A stretch of DNA of 64,000 nt, taken from the NCBI RefSeq assembly GCF_001653235.2, contig NC_035796.1, forward strand, positions 1,116,001-1,180,000, written 5' to 3'. The notes below the pieces were generated by a model. That model searched no databases. It was not told where the DNA came from and saw only the letters and a program-made list of their open reading frames with translations. The DNA is from Pochonia chlamydosporia 170 (taxonomy: Eukaryota > Ascomycota > Sordariomycetes > Hypocreales > Clavicipitaceae). Both the position numbers and the translations under genes were made by a program. Of this stretch, positions 11,140-21,492 are shown piece after piece; position 1 is the stretch's first letter; each line of letters opens with the position of its first letter.

Positions 11140-12756
11140 ATGGAACACCAATCCCACGCCATCGCCGCCGGAATTTGTGGCAGTCTATCCTCATCCCAAA
11201 CACCCTCCAGCTCATCCAAGCCAAAGTCCTCACACAGCAACAACACCACAAGCCAATACTTCAAACACTTCTCCGGCCAAACCGCCAGCACAAACACCAT
11301 CCTCGCCGCCTCCCTCAAGAAACAGTACCCCAACCTCAAACTATCCGTCCTCTCCGGCGGCATCGACCTCCTCGGCTTCGCGGCCAGCGGACACGCCAAA
11401 TGCACGCCCCTCGACGACGACGCCGCCAACACTTCGCTCCCGTCCTCCGTCACCGTCGACTACTACTACCCGCCTGCGCGGAGGATAGGCGGCGGCAACG
11501 GCGTCGTCGCGCAGAACATCCAGTTCGGCAAGTTTCTGTACGAGTGGAACCGCGACGACTACATCGTGTACATTGCGCACGGGCTGGACGGCGACTCTGG
11601 CCTCAACAGCTACACCTTTACGTATGTCCTGTCGAGCGAAGAGCGCAAGTCGGACGCGCTCGTCATCGCCGCGGGGAAGTGGACTAGTACTCTGCACGAG
11701 GAGATTTGGGTCTTTGACGGCGGGTACTGGTCGAAGAATGCGGCGCTGTACCAGAGCGTCATGAAGGCGTCGTGGGATGCGGTCATTTTGGACGCCAAGA
11801 TGAAGAAGGACTTGATTAATGACCACTTGTATTTTTTCCAGTCGAGGGATACGTATCAGCGGCTGAAGGTGCCGTGGAAGAGGGGCATTATCTACTACGG
11901 TCCTCCGGGGAATGGGAAGACGATATCGATCAAGGCTATGATGCATACGCTGTATGAGATGGAGCCTGAGATTCCTACTCTATACGTGAGGTCTCTCTCT
12001 TCGGTGAGTACTTTTCCTTCATTTCATGACGTGGTAGTTGCTAACAGACGGTGTAGTTCATGGGTCCCGAATACTCCATCAAGTCAATCTTTGCGCAAGC
12101 ACGCCAATTCGCACCATGTTATCTCGTCTTTGAAGACCTCGACTCCCTTGTATCCGATTCCGTGAGGAGTTACTTCCTCAACGAAGTAGACGGCCTCAAG
12201 GACAATGACGGCATCTTCATGATTGGCAGCACAAACCACCTGGAGCGTCTCGACCCAGGCATCTCTGTAAGTCACCTGGACATACCCAAACTACACAATT
12301 GTAACAAAAATCCGTGAGTAGAAACGCCCCTCCCGCTTCGACCGGAAATACCTGTTCCCAAACCCGAACCTCCATGAACGCATCGCCTACTGCCACTTCT
12401 GGCAGTCCAAGCTCAAGGACAATAAGGAGATCATCTTCCCGGACAAGTTGTGTGACGCTATTGCCGGCATCACGGACAAGTTCAGCTTTGCGTATATACA
12501 GGAGGCGTTTGTGGCGGCTTTGCTGGCCATTGCGAGGGACGAGAAGCCAGAGGGGATTGTGACGGCGATGGATGTGCTGACGATTGATGCGGCGGATGAC
12601 TGGGTGGAGGTTGTGGATGGTTCGGGTGGTGAGGACCCCGAGCTTGAGAAGCTGGTGCTTTGGGTTGAGATTCGGAAGCAGGTTAAGATTTTGAGGGAGG
12701 GATTGAATCAGGGTGATGGGGAGGGTGAGTCGGAGGCGGTGGATGTGGATTTGTAG
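11140..12756 (+). CDS. BCS1-like AAA+ ATPase
   Basis: Exons 11140-12003, 12057-12266 and 12322-12756 encode 502 aa. The introns are 53 and 55 nt and both in phase 0. The C-terminal half is an AAA module: Walker A GPPGNGKT at residues 254-261, Walker B in CYLVFEDLDS (about 309-318), a sensor-1 region in IGSTNH (about 345-350), and an SRFDRKY arginine-finger segment at about 362-368. The preceding region (YSFTYVLS-like block, YQRLKVPWKRGIIYYGPP) resembles the BCS1-type N-terminal domain. Mitochondrial Bcs1 inserts the Rieske protein into complex III, but filamentous fungi carry many BCS1-like paralogues of unknown role. The first 60 residues are Ser/Thr/Asn-rich and I see no transmembrane helix or clear presequence there, so true Bcs1 function is doubtful. 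It converges on the MGR3-like gene with 161 bp between them. Confidence 0.85.
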
Positions 12757-12917
12757 GTTGTGGTGGTTGGTTTTGATGCGCATTTTGACAAGCAGGCTGT
12801 GGTGTATTTCTTTATTATACATGCTCGTACGAGGAGAGGATTTTAAATTACACCGTCTTTTTGGGCGTTTGTACATTCCAACTCAGATATTGCTGGATGG
12901 ATCAAGAGCCATTGCGA

Positions 12918-14566
12918 TTACAGTTTGCTCTCCAGCGTAGATGTTAGTTTGGCCAAACCCTCTTGCGCCTGTCTGACACCATCCGCAAACTCCATCTTCT
13001 GGCTCATCTCGATGCACTGCTTGTATTTCTGCCGTGCGAGCTCCCGCTTGCCCAGCATGGCAGCCACGTCACCCCAGTTGCACAAGGCCACGGCACATGC
13101 CTCGTCGCACTCGGCCGTCCTATCATCGCCCTGGACATCCTTGCCGTGCACATACGCATTCTCCGCCCAGTTCAGTCCCGCCTCGAGGCACTCCTTTCGT
13201 GTTTGTGGCGGCGCAGCCTGATCGGAAATTTGCTGAATGGCTTCCGAGACGTTCGCCATGCCAGGAGTGAAGATGGGATGCTGGGCAAAGCATGCGGAGA
13301 GGTTGTTCATGATGATGGCTCGGTGGCACGGACTGTCGCAGAGCTTGAGGGCTTGGAAGAACAATGGAACAGCGAGATGAAACTGTGATCGGCGCTCGTA
13401 GTCGCGACCTAGGGATTCCATCATGCCGCCTAGTTCGGTGGGAGATAGCCATGCTTGCTCGCCGGGTTTAGCGCCATCGACCTTGAGGCGTCTGAATTCG
13501 TTGAGGGTCGTTTCAACCGCCCATACGAGGTGTTGCTGCGATTCATCAGGCTGCAGTACGTGCTCGTCGGCGTACATCTCCCCAAGTTTTACTGCTGTGC
13601 TCACGGCTTTTGCTAGTATCCGTTGTCTCTTTCTGAAGAGCGTCTCGGCCGGGGGTTCCGGTTCGGCGTTGGCTTGGCCGTCCTTCTTCTCTGCGGCCAT
13701 GGTTGTGTTGACCTTGGAGGGAGTTGCAGCCATCTTTTCTGTGGTGGTTGACTTGGTTTCTGCCGATTCCGTAACGTATCGGCCGTTTTTATCCACCTTT
13801 CCATCCGCAACAGATTGGTCCATAACATCAACCCATTTCTTGCAATCCTGCAACACAGATTCCAGCACATCAATAGCTCTCTTGTAGTTATTGATTTTCT
13901 GCAGCCAAAAGGACACCTGAATGCGAATGCCGAGCACTTCGTCTGAGAAGGGGTCCAGCCCGACTTCTTTAACCTGCTCCATGGCCTTTTTGTAGTATTT
14001 CAACGCCATTTCTGGATCAGGCTTGTAGTTTGTATAGTAGATGGCTCGCCGTAGAGTATTTGCGACAGGCTCAGGGTATCGACTGAATTCGGAATTATAA
14101 AAGTTGAGGATGAAGGAGCGAATGGCGATGACGGATACGACGAGTGTGAAGGCGAGCCTAAGGAACATTTGTTAATACAAAGGAATATATCGAGACCATT
14201 GAAGGGACAAGCAACGTACAAAATGAGATTCATGCTGGTTAAACCAGGGGAATCTTTGTATGCACTTCGAATGCCGCGTGGGCTCACAGCGACGGTCAAA
14301 TTGCGTAGACTGGCTCCCAGCGCGCCTTTAACAAACCGCCCAAACGAAATCTGCGGCTTCACCGGCTTGTCTTGTTTTGGCGCCGCATTCTTGTCCTCTG
14401 AGGAGGTCGATTGACACCTCGTCTGATACGGCGGCAGGGTGACAACAGCTCGAAAGCTCAAGCTCGCCGTCCGTGATTTCACATGTACTGACAATACTCC
14501 CGTTGTCGCACGGCGGAGACAGCTGCCCTGCAAAGGTCTAAATGAGGCAATTGCCGCGACAGACAT
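12918..14566 (-). CDS. Mitochondrial inner-membrane TPR protein, MGR3-like
   Basis: Two exons (14566-14220, 14157-12918) encode 528 aa. The 62-nt intron (GTACGT..TTAG) splits a Leu codon inside a membrane segment. I chose the start MSVAAIASFRPLQ because it opens an Arg/Ser-rich, acid-free presequence; an ATG 27 codons upstream is also in frame. A single transmembrane helix (MNLILLAFTLVVSVIAI, residues about 113-129) precedes helical TPR-like repeats: ALKYYKKAMEQVKEVGLDP, YKRAIDVLESVLQDC, HLAVPLFFQALKL and a last repeat with CNWGDVAAMLGKRELARQKY. A low-complexity Lys/Thr/Ala insert separates repeats 2 and 3. The layout matches Mgr3, the yeast adaptor that feeds substrates to the i-AAA protease. 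Orthology is by architecture and recall, not by search. Confidence 0.82.
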
Positions 14567-14835
14567 CGTTATGATAGCGTGGCAGTGCTTTGCGAAAATA
14601 CTCGAAGCTGCGATGTTGAACTCGAAAAAAGAAAAAGAATCCGCCACAATTCAAAAGCAGTGACGATGAGGTTCCAGCGAATTGGCGCTAGTCCCGACTT
14701 GGTCTGTGCGTCACGACATTACACGGCCCGAGGTGGGGAGGTCGAGTTTCCACGACCCGAGGCCTCAAGATCCGCATTCAGACTTCAGACATTGCTAAAC
14801 CACTCAAGATTGCTGCATTTCAAAGATAATCCAAA
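14567..14835. promoter_or_regulatory. Shared head-to-head promoter, MGR3-like and DAP1-like genes
   Basis: Only 269 bp separate the divergent start codons, so both genes must share this promoter. Short ATG-containing frames within it are probably leader sequence. No canonical TATA box is obvious. Confidence 0.55.
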
Positions 14836-15639
14836 ATGGCGGGCAAGTTCGAACCCAAGGTTCCCGTTCAGTTGAATCCGCCCAAGGATGACCCCATCTC
14901 TGTTGAGGAGCTGTCAAAAGCAACTGGTAAGTTGAAATCCGAGCCTCGTTTTCAGATACATGTGCCCCTCCACGAGCCGACGACTTCATCTCTCACCGTG
15001 CTTGTGCATGTCCGAAGAATGTTGCTCGCCTCGTTCACAAAGGCATGATATTGATGCAAGAACGTACGGAAGCGAGAGGGAAGTAGTGTCACTTGGACCT
15101 GATTCGAGACTCCGAAAGATTGCGCACACCCGCCAGATAATTTCCGATATTCGTGGTACTGACAGATCATGATGCAGGAACTGACGGCGGAAAGTGCTAC
15201 GTGGCCATCAAGGTAAGTTTGGACAATGAAGCTGATTACACCACCGGAGGACGGGTGAATATTCTTTTGAAGCAGACGCAAAAGCTGTGCGCCTGGCTTC
15301 AACAGAAAAATTCGTCAACTGATCTATCGCCTACAGGGAAAAGTCTACGATGTGACCGGTAACAAGGCTTACCAACCTGGTGGATCATATCACGGTGCGT
15401 CCAGTGTAACCATGCAGGAGGCCAGGGCGAGGGAAATGTGAACTGACATGTCAACAGTCTTTGCAGGAAAAGACGCATCAAGGGCTCTCGGGAAGACGTC
15501 TACCAAGCCGGAAGATGTCCAGGCAAACTGGCATGACTTGGAGGACAAGGAGAAGGAGACTCTGAATGACTGGATTACATTCTTCTCCAAGCGCTACAAC
15601 GTTGTAGGCGTCGTGGAAGGTGCTACAAACATGGAGTGA
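14836..15639 (+). CDS. DAP1-like haem/steroid-binding protein (cytochrome b5 fold, MAPR family)
   Basis: Four exons (14836-14926, 15178-15212, 15337-15394, 15458-15639) give 121 aa. Introns are 251, 124 and 63 nt, all GT..AG. The product has the MAPR-type cytochrome b5 domain: ISVEELSKATG, YVAIKGKVYDVTG, YQPGGSYHVFAGKDASRALG, then an acidic helix and a final FFSKRYNVVGVV. The tyrosines in KVYDVT and RYNVVG sit where family members use Tyr for haem. Dap1 in yeasts binds haem and supports Erg11 and other P450s in sterol synthesis. Unlike yeast Dap1, this product has no N-terminal hydrophobic anchor and is short, so it may be soluble. Exon 2 is only 35 nt. Confidence 0.9.
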
Positions 15640-18357
15640 CGCTGGCAGTGTGTATGTACTGTAATGAGTAAAAGGGGGAAAGTATCTTGTTATCAAAATG
15701 GGCCGAGTAGGCACATAATTGACAATTTTTGCAGCAAACATGCCGGAACCCAGCTGTGCTGATGGGTGTGGTTAGAAACATTTTACCACGATCGTGATCA
15801 GGTTGGCCAAGACTTCGTTCCTGTTGTGAGCAGTGTCCGGTTGTCCGCCAATGCCACCATCACAAAGGAACTTGTTGGGCAATTTCATAAACCAGGGTTC
15901 AGGTTACACAGTCTGGGCCACGGATCAACGGACTGAAGAGAGACGAGTCATTTGGCCCCGGAATTCCATCTGTGCGGGATGCCCACGGGGTTGCGGGCAT
16001 GAAGAGTGCTGTAGAACCCGACACGAAGGTCTGTTGTTGTCTCTTCTCTCACCAGACTGCTTTGGCGGTCAGTTGGTAGTAGGTACGAAACGGTCTAAGC
16101 ATTGTGCTAGTTCGTGAGCCGAGACCTTGTTCCCACTTGGTCACAACATGTAAGCATTCAGTGCGTATCGTGAGGTGAAAATTTTCTTCTCGAAGAGTTG
16201 AGGAGCGATTCGCAGCAATTGCGGGTGAGGCCACTTGAATCTCTGGCAATACAGCGCCTGACCTCCCTAGCGCGCCTCATATGGTGTAGAGAGGGTACCT
16301 AGGTACTGCAGGGAGGAGGTGTTATGCCTTTTTGAGCTCGTGTGCTTTCTGACAAAATGGAAAAAGGCTTGAGATAAGGGTCCTCCATTCACCACGACTA
16401 CGTAGATTCCCAATGTCACCAACATGGGGGCCAGAACATTGGATTATGACGTCGGCTGCGCATGTTGTATGTCTTGCGTGGTCCTCATCGCAGATGGATT
16501 TCGGGCAGGATCGCTAGTGACGCCATCGGATGCCCAGCATATTGTCGATATTAGCGGGGAATGAATCGCAAACATTAGGCCAAGAAGGGAATGTTGCGAC
16601 GAAGAAGAAGATGGTTCTCGGACGAATAGCTTGGATAATTGATTTGTCTTTCGGGCTTGACCACGCCATTGGGATGGGTGTGTGGTCAGTTCCTTCGTCA
16701 CCAAACCCCCTCTTGGTTGCCTTGTGGTCGCCTTTTTAGAATGACGAGCACCATGAAGACCATCATCAACTTCAGTATGGAGTAGACCCTTGAATTCTCC
16801 AGTTCTGAAAAGTCTCAACGGGGCCACCGGTAAATTTTCCGGTGAGTCACACGGATTGCTGATTGGATAACTGGTCACCGAAGAGGAGGACGTGTTTGAG
16901 GGTCGTGGGAGGATGGAGCAATCTCGACGGAGGCCTTGCAAAAGTGAGGCGGACGACAGGGCGCACCACTTCCATCCCCTCCAGCACAAGAACACAAGTG
17001 AGGAGAATGTGCAGAAAGATCAATTGATTTGATTGATGAGGGACGGGGTGGATGAGAGGCGTTATGTGTGCACTCGTGCTGGGCAGTTAATTCATCCCAT
17101 TTGCAAACGAGCAGACGAGCGATCTGGGAGTTGAAGATTGAAGCAAGTCAACATTGAAGTCCCTCACTCACTTTGGCCTCCAGATCCCCCGCTAACACCA
17201 GACCGTTGACAGTAGTCAGTCCCGTCTGCTGCTGTCAAGTCTCAAGTGCTGGTCGGTCAACAGCCATCTGCCTGCCCAATGGTCCAAACGCCCAATCACC
17301 CAACCAGACCAGACTTCCTTATCCTCACTGTCATCACTCCCATCTAATCTTCTTCATTCGACATCCGCCATCTGACTCTTTTCGCGTCCCCCATATCCCG
17401 TGGCCCATCTGTTGCGCCGCCACTGATTCCCTTCCCCATCTCCATTTCCCCTTCTTTGTTTTCACGGCCATTTTTTTGCTTTGCATTTCCCAATGCAAAA
17501 TTGTTCTCACGGCGAGCACTCTCATGTGCTACCCTTGTTGAACGAATAAGCCATACCACCGCAATCTTGATTCTTCAAACTTGCTTCTTCCATCTCGATT
17601 CTTCAATCTCGACCCTCGATCCGATATTTGCTGTTCGGCGCCACGCCACGGGCCCATTGTGTTTGTGTATCCTCAACCCGGCTCCCGCATGCTACGCCAA
17701 ATGTCACCAGAACCTGTTCGCTATTCACCGTTGATGGCCGGAGCTCAAGTGTCTTGGATTGCTACCTTTCCTGTACCACCTTCGCATTAGTCGGTTGACT
17801 TGACTTGGTTCCAAGCCTGACACTCCAAGGCTTGCTCCCTCACCCTCCCCTTATCTTTATCCAATATCAACATCCGTTAATTACTGGTTTCTCCTCGTTT
17901 TCGCTTTCCTGGCAACCTTCGAAGTAGTTTTTATCACCGAATACACTCCGGATACACTTTTGCTGCAACTCATCCCGGCTGCCTAGAGTCTTGTCAACAC
18001 TGCAGAACCGTCTCGTTGGATCATGACCTCTGCAAGGACCTCATTTGTCACAATCGACTTTCCCTTGGCTTGATGACGTACGGATAGTCCAGATCCAGGT
18101 CGAAACCCAATTGCTCGTCACGAGTCCAACGTTCCGCTTCCTACACCGCCGCCGCTCTCTGTCCCTTTTGCTGCAGAACCTTTTTGCCGCGACACACTAC
18201 TTCAATACATCTCTCTCTCTTATCCCTATTTCGCCAAACTGTCTTTGCACGACCCAACGTCTTCTCCAAGGCTTCAGACATCTCTCTCCTCCCCAAGACC
18301 TGCTCCCCGTCCTAAGAGCCTCCCATTCCCGGTGCCGATTTGTTCTCGGCCGACAAT
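15640..18357. other. Intergenic DNA and long leader of the C2H2 gene
   Basis: No gene is supported. A 183-codon minus-strand frame at 16444-16995 has no domain and no clear promoter. From about 17,180 the plus strand becomes C/T-rich and stays so up to the C2H2 start codon, consistent with a promoter plus a long 5' leader with several short upstream ORFs. A dispersed palindrome lies at 16295-16306. Confidence 0.45.
16295..16306. repeat. Dispersed palindrome GTACCTAGGTAC
   Basis: Perfect 12-bp palindrome containing the TACCTAGGTA core found four times in the window. Confidence 0.7.
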
Positions 18358-20932
18358 ATGCAATCTGGCTTTCGAGACTCACTCACTTCGAGCGAAAGCT
18401 TCCAGAAACTCTCAAAATTCATTAATGATAGAACCCAACAATTTAACACAGATATGATGGGCCAAGGCCGCTTGGTCCCGACTGTCAGGCACAACATCAG
18501 GACAGAGTACGGGATCCAGAAGTATGTGGCTGATGAGGCGGATGACCCTTTTATCCCATCAGGGATCATCACAGGTCCCTCAAAAGCACAGTCTCAGCAG
18601 CAACATGCATTCTATTCTGGCGGTCTACACCATTCCGTTCCCATTTATGCGAATCACGATGACTCCGGATATGGAGGGAGTCGTATAGCTCTTACGGTTA
18701 CCAGCCCATCCATCAACGCCGGACAAGAGGGCAGTAAAATAGAAAGCAATGCGACTTCCTTACAATGTCCTGAATGTCCTGACTTCAAAGCAAAAAACAA
18801 GTCAGAATTAAGGTAGGATCAACTCCAACGGTTCGCCTACAGAAATCATTCAATTGACTAACAAGTTGATGGCACAGAAAGCACGTTAATCGCCACACAA
18901 AACCCCACAAATGTGACTTCGCAAAGTGTCACAAGAAAGGATTTGCTACAGCGAATGACCTTGAAAGACACAAACGAACTGTTCATCGAGACGAGTGCCG
19001 CAGTGGGAGCAGCTCTGTTGTCTACAAATGCTCCCATTGCGCAGACCAACCCGGCAAACAGAACAAGCGGAAGAAGCAAGAATGGCCCAGAAAAGACAAT
19101 TTTATTGCACATCTGGCAAGAATACACAACCGCCACCCCAGCCATGCCGATAATCTTGATCAATACATTGTTCGCAGTCAGCCACCACCTGACACTTTGA
19201 CTGACATTGTACGGGAGAATAACAGAGAGGCGGCTCGAGGAAACGACCTGACCGGGGTGGGGACTATCCCGGATTTCATAAATCCCGGGACAGTGGGCAA
19301 CTATGCGAAGCAAATTCCCAATTTGCAAGGAGACGAAACTGCTGCTCTAGCTGAACAGCGCCTGATGAAAATTTTGCAGAACAACTTTAGTCATCTGGGG
19401 AACAACATGTTTGAGTCTCAAGGAGAGTCTCAGTTCATCAACCCAGATGCCTTGCGCCAACATGGCATGAGTGACAGACTACTTGACGCTTCACTGGAGT
19501 CTGCTCACAGTCAGCCTATGGAATTCAGTTTCGTCGACTCCCAAAGTGCGATGAATACCACATCACAGAATCATCCCATCGCTGGAAACATGCAATATCA
19601 GGGAATATCAACAAATTTTGGTGGCATTGATGAAATCGGAATGGAAAATGAAGACACCGATACATGGATATCTCATTCTTTAGAGCACTCGAATGCCGTG
19701 GAAGAAAATATCACAGAACGTACTGAGCCTCCGGTTCCCTCCTCGCATTCTGATCATACCGCAAATAACACTGTCATTGGGGAATTACTCAAGAAGCTGC
19801 TTCCCACGCCAGTAGACTCTTCAGCCAGCCTAATTGACCAGGTTAAGAAGTTGCGCGCCGGGGAGCGAGGCGCTCTTTTAGCCGCTCTCCGGGCCTCTGG
19901 ACCAGATGATGACGACGCGAGCACGGTTGACGGTGATTCACCATCAAAAGGACAAACTGCTTGCCGCAAGTGTGGTAAAAGCTTCAGGAGACCTTGCGAA
20001 CTAACGTACGTGATTCCATTAAACCGTCCACACATACCCTGCACCCTTCGAACATGCAGATTCAGCTAACATTCAGGTAGAAAGCACATGAAGAGACATT
20101 CTAAGCCTTACGGATGCACGTGGAGAGGGTGTTTCAAGACATTTGGCAGCAAGAATGACTGGAAACGACATGAAAGCAAGCAGCACTATCACCTTGAGAC
20201 ATGGAAGTGCGACCTAGATCGCTGTCAAAAGAGGAGGTGGAATCGCCGCGAGACTTTCAAGCAGCATCTATCAAAAGATCACAACCTCTTTAATACCGAA
20301 GACCTGGAAAGGAAGCTAGAACAATGCCGCCATGGCACACATTGCGACCCCAACTTTTGGTGCGGATTCTGTGTCAAGTATATTGATGTTGATACTGCAG
20401 ACGGCTATAGTCCTTGGGCGAAGAGATTTGATCATATTGACGACCACTTTTGCGGCAGGGATGGTATGGAACCAAAGAGCATCGAAGAATGGCGTCATTC
20501 GAATGCCGAGATCCCCCAACACACACAGGATGGTTCAAGCACTGGGGGTCTACCTGGGATTGTTCAAGGCTTTGGACCAAATACGAATGGTTCTCTTAAA
20601 AGAAAAGCAGACCTAATAAGTTTCGAGCCGCAACCGCTCGGGAAAAGGCAGAATAATAGCATAGGGATGTCAGAAATGTGGGACTGTGTAAGTCATGTTT
20701 GCTCTAACACAAGTCAAATTGAATTCTTGCTGACCTCTCGCGGCAGTGCGGATGTTATATGTCCATGAATATCAGGACCTCACCAAGTTGTATTAATTGC
20801 AACCACGTTCGGTGTAGCTATTGCGGCCTTTCGCGACACTTCCCGAAAGATGAAGGCGATTTGCCTGACCATGACGAATTCAATGCGACGAGGGGTTTCA
20901 GTGGGCAGAGTCTCACCGTGCGGGCCACCTAA
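18358..20932 (+). CDS. C2H2 zinc-finger regulator with C-terminal Cys cluster
   Basis: Four exons (18358-18812, 18878-20005, 20081-20687, 20747-20932) encode 791 aa; introns are 65, 75 and 59 nt. A first C2H2 array spans about residues 138-190 (CPECPDFKAKNKSELRKH, then CDFAKCHKKGFATANDLERH), followed by a Cys/His segment with KCSHCADQ and DNFIAHLARIH. A Ser/Gln/Asn-rich linker of about 300 residues leads to a second array near 513-600: CRKCGKSFRRPCELTKHMKRH, CTWRGCFKTFGSKNDWKRH and CQKRRWNRRETFKQH. Next is an FWCGFC..WAKRFDHIDDHF block. The C-terminus has a compact cluster C730-C731-x-C733..C745-x2-C748-x-H-x-R-C753-x2-C756. Skipping the last intron would lose this cluster. It is probably nuclear and DNA-binding; the target genes are unknown. 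Confidence 0.88.
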
Positions 20933-21450
20933 GGTGAAGTGTTGGCTTGTGAGTTGCAATGGATTTTATGTGCACTATGAATAATGATAATGCATGATGT
21001 CATCTGTATTAAATTTATTTTCTTGACTTATGATGATACCAGGAGTTGTGTAATTCTACGGAGAGGCAGGGAGAGTTAGATTCAGTTATGGAGGGTAGTT
21101 GCAGAATATTGATTTCCAATTCGAACCTTGTTACAAAACATTGCCTGTTTCGGCTCAGGATTGCGTCTGCGCTGTGTTTGTTGCTGTATTGAACTGGGAT
21201 GTGCTCTTCTCGAGGCGCTCATTGCATCTCATGACCCTTGAGGGCAACCTTGCTCCCGTGCTGCAGGATATTTTGCTTACGATCTAGTTCCCTTTCAACA
21301 CCCCGGACCCAACAGCGAATATTCGACCATGACACACCTTAGGAGAGCCCCCTCGGCGGGAAAAAAGTGAAATGACACATCACAATCTCCATTCGTGATG
21401 GCATTTTCCGCTCGGCGATCCCTGCGCCTGGCCGCACACAAGAGTTGCAA

Positions 21451-21492
21451 CACAACGCAACGCAAAGCAACGCAAATCAAAGCAAAGCAAAG
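21451..21492. repeat. Short A/C/G-rich 5-mer repeat
   Basis: Degenerate tandem CGCAA/AGCAA units over about 42 bp in intergenic DNA. Confidence 0.7.

Noticed and set aside
11341..11946. 201-codon minus-strand frame rich in Arg and Val
   Set aside because: Antisense shadow of the AAA ATPase caused by its GC-rich third positions.
16444..16995. 183-codon minus-strand frame
   Set aside because: Composition is erratic, with no domain or splice signals and no conserved-looking block.
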